Source: Caldifarciminota bacterium
GTDB taxonomy: Bacteria; Hydrothermota; Hydrothermia; LBFQ01; DSFT01
Assembly: GCA_015494735.1 (NCBI GenBank)
Contig: WGAQ01000155.1
Coordinates: 1 to 7,906 of the forward strand
Direction: 5' to 3'
DNA length: 7,906 bases
Made by a program: the position numbers and the translations under genes. The notes under the pieces were generated by a model. It had not been told where the DNA came from. It made no database searches and saw nothing but the letters and a program-made list of their open reading frames with translations. Shown piece by piece: positions 5,788-7,906 of this stretch. Positions within the stretch are counted from its first letter, which is position 1. Every line of letters begins with the position of its first letter.

Positions 5788-5925
5788 ATGAGGGACGAGA
5801 AATTCTTTCCAAAAGGCGCTATTGCCTTTCTGGTGGCCCTCACATTGCTCTATGCGGCTCTGTGGTTCGTGGCGTACTGGGATGTAATAGTCAGGAGACT
5901 TGGAGGAGGTATGGGCCATGGATAA
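5788..5925 (+). CDS. cbaD: ba3-type cytochrome c oxidase subunit IIa, small single-helix protein
   Basis: A 45-residue membrane protein. After the charged start MRDEKFFPKG, one hydrophobic helix spans about residues 10-30 (AIAFLVALTLLYAALWFVAY), followed by a basic, Gly-rich tail ending GGGMGHG. The pattern F/K-PKGA-(hydrophobic helix)-R-G matches the 34-residue subunit IIa of the Thermus ba3 oxidase, which packs against subunit I. In several organisms this small gene also sits first in the operon, ahead of subunits II and I. The tail is longer than in Thermus. It overlaps the subunit II start by eight bases (5918-5925), so translation is probably coupled; its own end, CTTGGAGGAGGT, supplies the ribosome binding site for subunit II. 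It has no Shine-Dalgarno itself. Position, length and helix make the call likely, although sequence conservation in such a short protein is limited. Confidence 0.72.
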   Translation: MRDEKFFPKGAIAFLVALTLLYAALWFVAYWDVIVRRLGGGMGHG

Positions 5926-6382
5926 GGCAGAAAAGATTGCACTGACCTTAGCCGGAGCATTGACCACCACGGCCTTCATTGGAATCGTGTTTGCCGCATA
6001 CGGTATGGGGGTCATGGTTCCCACCAGCATAAAGGATATGAAACCCTTCGAAAGGGATACCGTCATTCAGGTTTCCGACAGACATTACGAAATCCATTAC
6101 ATAGCGCGAATGTGGGCCTTCTTCCCCCAGGAGGTGAGGATTCCGGTGGGTTCCACCGTGGATATATACCTGACATCCACGGACATTATACACGGATTCA
6201 ATATACACGAGAAAGCGGTAAACCTTATGGCCATACCCAATGCTGTCAACCACGTGAGAGTCACCTTCGACAGGGAAGGCGAGTACAGGATAGTATGCCA
6301 CGAGTACTGCGGAATCGGGCATCAGATGATGAGCGCAAAAATCGTCGTATATAACCCGGAGGTGGAAAATGAAGGTGGATAG
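5918..6382 (+). CDS. cbaB: ba3-type cytochrome c oxidase subunit II (CuA subunit)
   Basis: A 154-residue protein that takes electrons from cytochrome c through the binuclear CuA centre and passes them to subunit I. One membrane helix (residues about 7-29) anchors an extracytoplasmic cupredoxin domain. All CuA ligands are visible: His92 in DIIHGF, then Cys127, Glu129 (backbone), Cys131, His135 and Met138 in VCHEYCGIGHQMM. The length is close to the 168 residues of the Thermus ba3 subunit II and much shorter than aa3-type subunits. As in ba3 enzymes, there is a single helix and no fused cytochrome c domain. The start chosen is ATG 5918, seven bases after GGAGGAGGT at 5902-5910. A TTG at 5900 would add six residues but would swallow that ribosome binding site. 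It overlaps the IIa gene by 8 bases and subunit I by 14. The assignment is firm. Confidence 0.95.
   Translation: MDKAEKIALTLAGALTTTAFIGIVFAAYGMGVMVPTSIKDMKPFERDTVIQVSDRHYEIHYIARMWAFFPQEVRIPVGSTVDIYLTSTDIIHGFNIHEKAVNLMAIPNAVNHVRVTFDREGEYRIVCHEYCGIGHQMMSAKIVVYNPEVENEGG
6358..6365 (+). promoter_or_regulatory. Shine-Dalgarno of subunit I inside the subunit II gene
   Basis: GGAGGTGG, three bases before the ATG at 6369, lies within the last codons of subunit II. It decides the start of subunit I and allows initiation while ribosomes finish subunit II, which would help balanced synthesis of the two subunits. Confidence 0.7.
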
Positions 6383-7906
6383 GGGTTTGAAGCTGCTCGT
6401 TCTTCTCGAACTGCTTATTCCTGCATCCCTGCTGGTACTGGGAATATACCACGGCCTGATGCAGGTCATATACAGGGCAGGATGGTTGAAAGCCACCGAA
6501 TTCTGGGGTCTGGAGTACTATCAGGGCCTTACCCTGCACGGAGTTGTAAATGCTCTCGTCTTCACCACATTCTTTGCCGTGGCTTTCGGGAACATTCTCG
6601 TCCCCTATCTTCTGAAGATGCGCTATAACATGAAGGTAGCATGGCTCTCTTTCTTCCTGATGCTCACGGGAACTCTATTCGCCTCATGGGCCATACTGGC
6701 GAGAAAGGCATCTGTCCTGTACACCTTTTACCCTCCCCTCAAAGGTCATCCCCTCTTCTACATCGGTCTGGCTCTGGTGGTCATAGGCTCGTGGGTTGCA
6801 TTCTTCAACTGGATTCCCGTCTATCTGCGATGGCGCAGGGAGAATCCCGATAAGAAGACTCCCATCGGTATAGTGGGTCTATTCGTTCAGTTCATAGTCT
6901 GGACCATCGCTTCCGTTGCTGTGGCATACGAAATCATATTCATGCTCATCCCCTGGTCCCTGGGATGGGTGGAAACAGTCAATGCAGAACTGGCCAGAAC
7001 CCTCTTCTGGATGTTCGGTCATCCCCTGGTCTATTTCTGGCTGCTGGGGGCATACATAATGTACTACGCCATGCTTCCAAAAGTGGCAGGTGGAAAACTC
7101 TATTCGGACTTCGCAGCAAGACTGGTCTTCATGCTCTTCATCCTCTTCTCCATGCCAGTTGGTGTGCACCATCAGTTCACGGACCCCTCCATAGGACACA
7201 ACTGGAAACTCCTTCATACCTTCTTCACCTATCTGGTATTCATCCCCAGTTTCCTCACAGCATTCACGCTGGCGGCATCTCTGGAGTATGCGGGCAGGAA
7301 GAATGGGGGCAATGGCCTCTTTGGATGGTGGCTCAAACTCCCCTGGTTCAGCACGGAGGGCAACAAGTGGCTCTTCTCCTATTTCATAGCGGGGCTGCTC
7401 ATTTTCATCTTCGGAGGCATATCCGGACTGGTCCAGGCTTCCTACAGCGTGAATCTACTCGTGCATAACACTTCCTGGGTCCCCGGGCATTTCCACATGA
7501 CGGTTGCCGGTCCCGTATTCCTGGCCTTCACCGGTATGACCCTGTACCTGGTGCATAAACTGACAGGGAGGGAAATACCCTTCAAAAAGTGGACAGTTAT
7601 AGTGCCATACATGTGGCTGACAGGCATCGCCCTCTTCTCCTGGGGTCTTATGAGGGGCGGGCTCCACGGCGAGCCCAGGAGGACCAATCTGGGACTCAGT
7701 TATCTGAATCCGGATTCCCCTCTCTACATGCCGGACTGGCAACTCTACACCACTGTAACCGCCATCGGAGGTATAATCATGTTCACCGCCATGGTAATCT
7801 ACTTCACGCAACTGTTCGGCATATTCTTCACCAGGAAAACGGGGGATGGAAGCATAGAATTCCCGATAGCAGAACCATATCACGATGAAAATGTTCCCTG
7901 GGTGCA
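6369..7906 (+). CDS. cbaA: ba3-type cytochrome c oxidase subunit I, 3' end beyond window
   Basis: The catalytic haem-copper subunit, reducing O2 to water and pumping protons across the cytoplasmic membrane; 512 residues are visible with no stop, against 562 in Thermus ba3. Ligands: low-spin haem His57 (TLHGVVNALV) and His376; high-spin haem His374 (PGHFHM); CuB His218, His267 and His268 (VGVHHQF). Tyr222 in GHPLVY is placed for the His-Tyr cross-link. The B-family character is shown by LYTFYPPLKGHP (118-128), LPKVAGGKLYSDFAARL (236-252) and AFTLAASLEYAGR (298-310), all closely matching Thermus ba3. About twelve membrane helices are covered. The start ATG 6369 has a strong GGAGGTGG at 6358-6365 and overlaps subunit II by 14 bases. 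The missing end should hold the last helix. No subunit III is expected for this type. Confidence 0.96.
   Translation, partial: MKVDRGLKLLVLLELLIPASLLVLGIYHGLMQVIYRAGWLKATEFWGLEYYQGLTLHGVVNALVFTTFFAVAFGNILVPYLLKMRYNMKVAWLSFFLMLTGTLFASWAILARKASVLYTFYPPLKGHPLFYIGLALVVIGSWVAFFNWIPVYLRWRRENPDKKTPIGIVGLFVQFIVWTIASVAVAYEIIFMLIPWSLGWVETVNAELARTLFWMFGHPLVYFWLLGAYIMYYAMLPKVAGGKLYSDFAARLVFMLFILFSMPVGVHHQFTDPSIGHNWKLLHTFFTYLVFIPSFLTAFTLAASLEYAGRKNGGNGLFGWWLKLPWFSTEGNKWLFSYFIAGLLIFIFGGISGLVQASYSVNLLVHNTSWVPGHFHMTVAGPVFLAFTGMTLYLVHKLTGREIPFKKWTVIVPYMWLTGIALFSWGLMRGGLHGEPRRTNLGLSYLNPDSPLYMPDWQLYTTVTAIGGIIMFTAMVIYFTQLFGIFFTRKTGDGSIEFPIAEPYHDENVPWV

Noticed and set aside
5900..5917. Upstream TTG start for oxidase subunit II
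   Set aside because: It would encode the ribosome binding site GGAGGAGGT as protein; the ATG at 5918 is correctly spaced behind it.
1..7906. CRISPR array, insertion sequence or phage-defence island
   Set aside because: No repeat-spacer pattern, transposase, terminal inverted repeats or recognised defence gene was seen. The DUF4143 fragment alone does not make a defence system.

Overview
The window most likely comes from a thermophilic, oxygen-respiring bacterium. A ba3-type haem-copper oxidase operon of the Thermus kind, a 7Fe-type ferredoxin like that of Thermus, and strong GGAGGTG ribosome binding sites all fit this. The tRNA-Ser has a bacterial-looking acceptor stem and T-loop and does not encode CCA. 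Several genes have a TATAAT-like element 6-10 bases before the start codon, as in bacteria that use leaderless mRNAs. An archaeal host is not excluded, because the ferredoxin promoter also resembles a BRE/TATA box and PIG-V-like glycosyltransferases and DUF4143 ATPases occur in both domains. No marker here fixes the phylum.

Layout. Bases 1-507 (+) hold the C-terminal part of a DUF4143-type ATPase, cut by the window edge and broken by a one-base frameshift in a C run. It converges on, and overlaps by 10 bases, a two-gene minus-strand unit: a PIG-V-like membrane glycosyltransferase (3083-1533) followed by an extended SDR reductase of the thioester/fatty-acyl reductase type (1511-498). An 88-base divergent promoter region separates this unit from a plus-strand pair: a ferredoxin (3172-3432) and a 600-residue protein (3465-5267) carrying twelve D-x-x-G-x-D-x-Y repeats. 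A tRNA-Ser(GGA) gene follows on the minus strand (5386-5299). About 400 bases without a recognisable gene come next, rich in small inverted repeats and ending in an AT-rich promoter. Last is the oxidase operon: a 45-residue subunit IIa (5788-5925), the CuA subunit II (5918-6382) and the catalytic subunit I (6369 to the window end, incomplete). The three reading frames overlap, which suggests coupled translation.

How the genes work together. The oxidase genes encode one enzyme: subunit II takes electrons from cytochrome c at CuA, subunit I reduces O2 at haem a3/CuB, and IIa is a one-helix accessory subunit. The glycosyltransferase and SDR gene may act together in envelope glycolipid or lipid metabolism, an inference from adjacency only. 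The ferredoxin is a low-potential carrier with no partner visible here.

The best candidate for undescribed biology is the D-x-x-G-x-D-x-Y repeat protein, which looks like a repetitive acidic solenoid, possibly exported and metal-binding. Next are the glycosyltransferase with an extra beta-rich domain inserted before its catalytic Asp, and the perfect tandem 9-bp repeat centred near -41.5 of the oxidase promoter.
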